DNA of 64,000 bases from Thereva unica (taxonomy: Eukaryota; Arthropoda; Insecta; Diptera; Therevidae), in contig OX465286.1 of assembly GCA_949987705.1 (NCBI GenBank), positions 8,993,959-9,057,958 of the forward strand, read 5' to 3'. The first letter of the stretch is position 1. Every line of letters begins with the position of its first letter. Made by a program: the position numbers and the translations under genes. Of the stretch, positions 63,544 to 64,000 are shown one piece after another. The notes beneath the pieces were generated by a model, which did no database searches, was not told the origin of the DNA, and saw only the letters and a list, made by a program, of their open reading frames with translations.

Positions 63544-64000
63544 CTAACATAATTTTTTATTTTATTTGTTTATGATTTTTTGGTTTTTTTTTTTTTAGTT
63601 TTAGATGCAAAAATAACACACACACACATATATACCAAAAAGTATTATGTAGATATATATGGTAAAAAGAAAGAAATAAATAAAAAAGAAAAACAAAATG
63701 CATATATATTATATATAAATTAATTTTTGTAAAAAACATGCTTAAAAACACTAATATGTTTCTCAGGTAAGTAGATTTTATTCAGGTATCTGCGCGCGCT
63801 TCTCTCTCTCTCTATTTTTTTTCTGTACTCATTTTTTTCATTCTTGTTTTTTTTTTTCCACCTTTTAATTTCGCAGAAATATTTGTAATATTATTTTTGA
63901 GTAAATCAATTTGAAAATGGTTGATAAATTTTATATTCTATGTAATTGAAGTAACTATAGTTGATTTTTGTTAAGAGGTAGCATGTAGTTAGGTACATAA
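63544..64000. other. AT-rich intron of the LIM gene, upstream of exon A
   Basis: It contains T runs, a short (AC)n at about 63,617 and a tctctctctc run near 63,800. No exon is seen before the window end. Confidence 0.5.

Overview
The window is eukaryotic, almost certainly from an insect and probably a fly (Diptera). The evidence is one well-conserved spliced gene closest to the Drosophila mitochondrial phosphate carrier, very AT-rich introns, GT-AG splice sites, abundant non-LTR retrotransposons and small inverted-repeat elements. Nothing prokaryotic is present. Most of the sequence is repeats, and only two host genes can be supported.

Layout. (1) 1-13,275: a GC-rich satellite of about 43 tandem units of 310-312 bp, ending in a diverged unit. 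(2) 13,400-14,945: a decayed non-LTR retrotransposon (endonuclease and reverse transcriptase remnants). (3) 14,946-18,106: dispersed modules, a roughly 60-bp tandem repeat and an inverted-repeat (foldback-like) structure whose right arm is cut by the next array. (4) 18,107-23,158: a second array of about 16 units of 315-321 bp, related to but diverged from the first. (5) 23,159-26,190: a second copy of the retrotransposon tail followed by a long inverted repeat with arms over 1 kb. (6) 26,200-30,600: a degenerate retrotransposon ORF1 and a tRNA-like SINE head.

(7) 31,415-34,042, + strand: Mpcp, the mitochondrial phosphate carrier. Its four coding exons join in frame to 368 codons. Intron 1 holds an inverted-repeat element with a second small element nested in it. 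(8) 37,425-40,880: fused pieces of LOA/I-like non-LTR elements. One ORF2 carries reverse transcriptase, RNase H and a zinc knuckle and is broken by a stop codon; the 3' end carries CCTAA repeats. (9) 42,837-45,237: a 2.4-kb unit bounded by inverted repeats and an 8-bp target duplication, containing an ORF1 remnant.

(10) 45,464-63,543, - strand: a 14-exon stretch of one gene, 759 codons with consistent splice phases. It encodes a LIM-domain protein resembling the EPLIN/LIMA1 group of actin-binding proteins. Both ends of the gene lie outside what can be read confidently. Its introns are loaded with transposons: a 9-bp-TSD MITE, a four-copy MITE family, a TTA-flanked element about 20 bp from a splice donor, a TA-flanked element, non-LTR fragments, and a 45-bp minisatellite with an 855-bp higher-order repeat.

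Mpcp would support phosphate import for ATP synthesis, and the LIM protein is probably cytoskeletal. They are neighbours on opposite strands with no evidence of a shared pathway. The most interesting material is the repeat architecture, especially the two satellite arrays that both end inside copies of the same retrotransposon.
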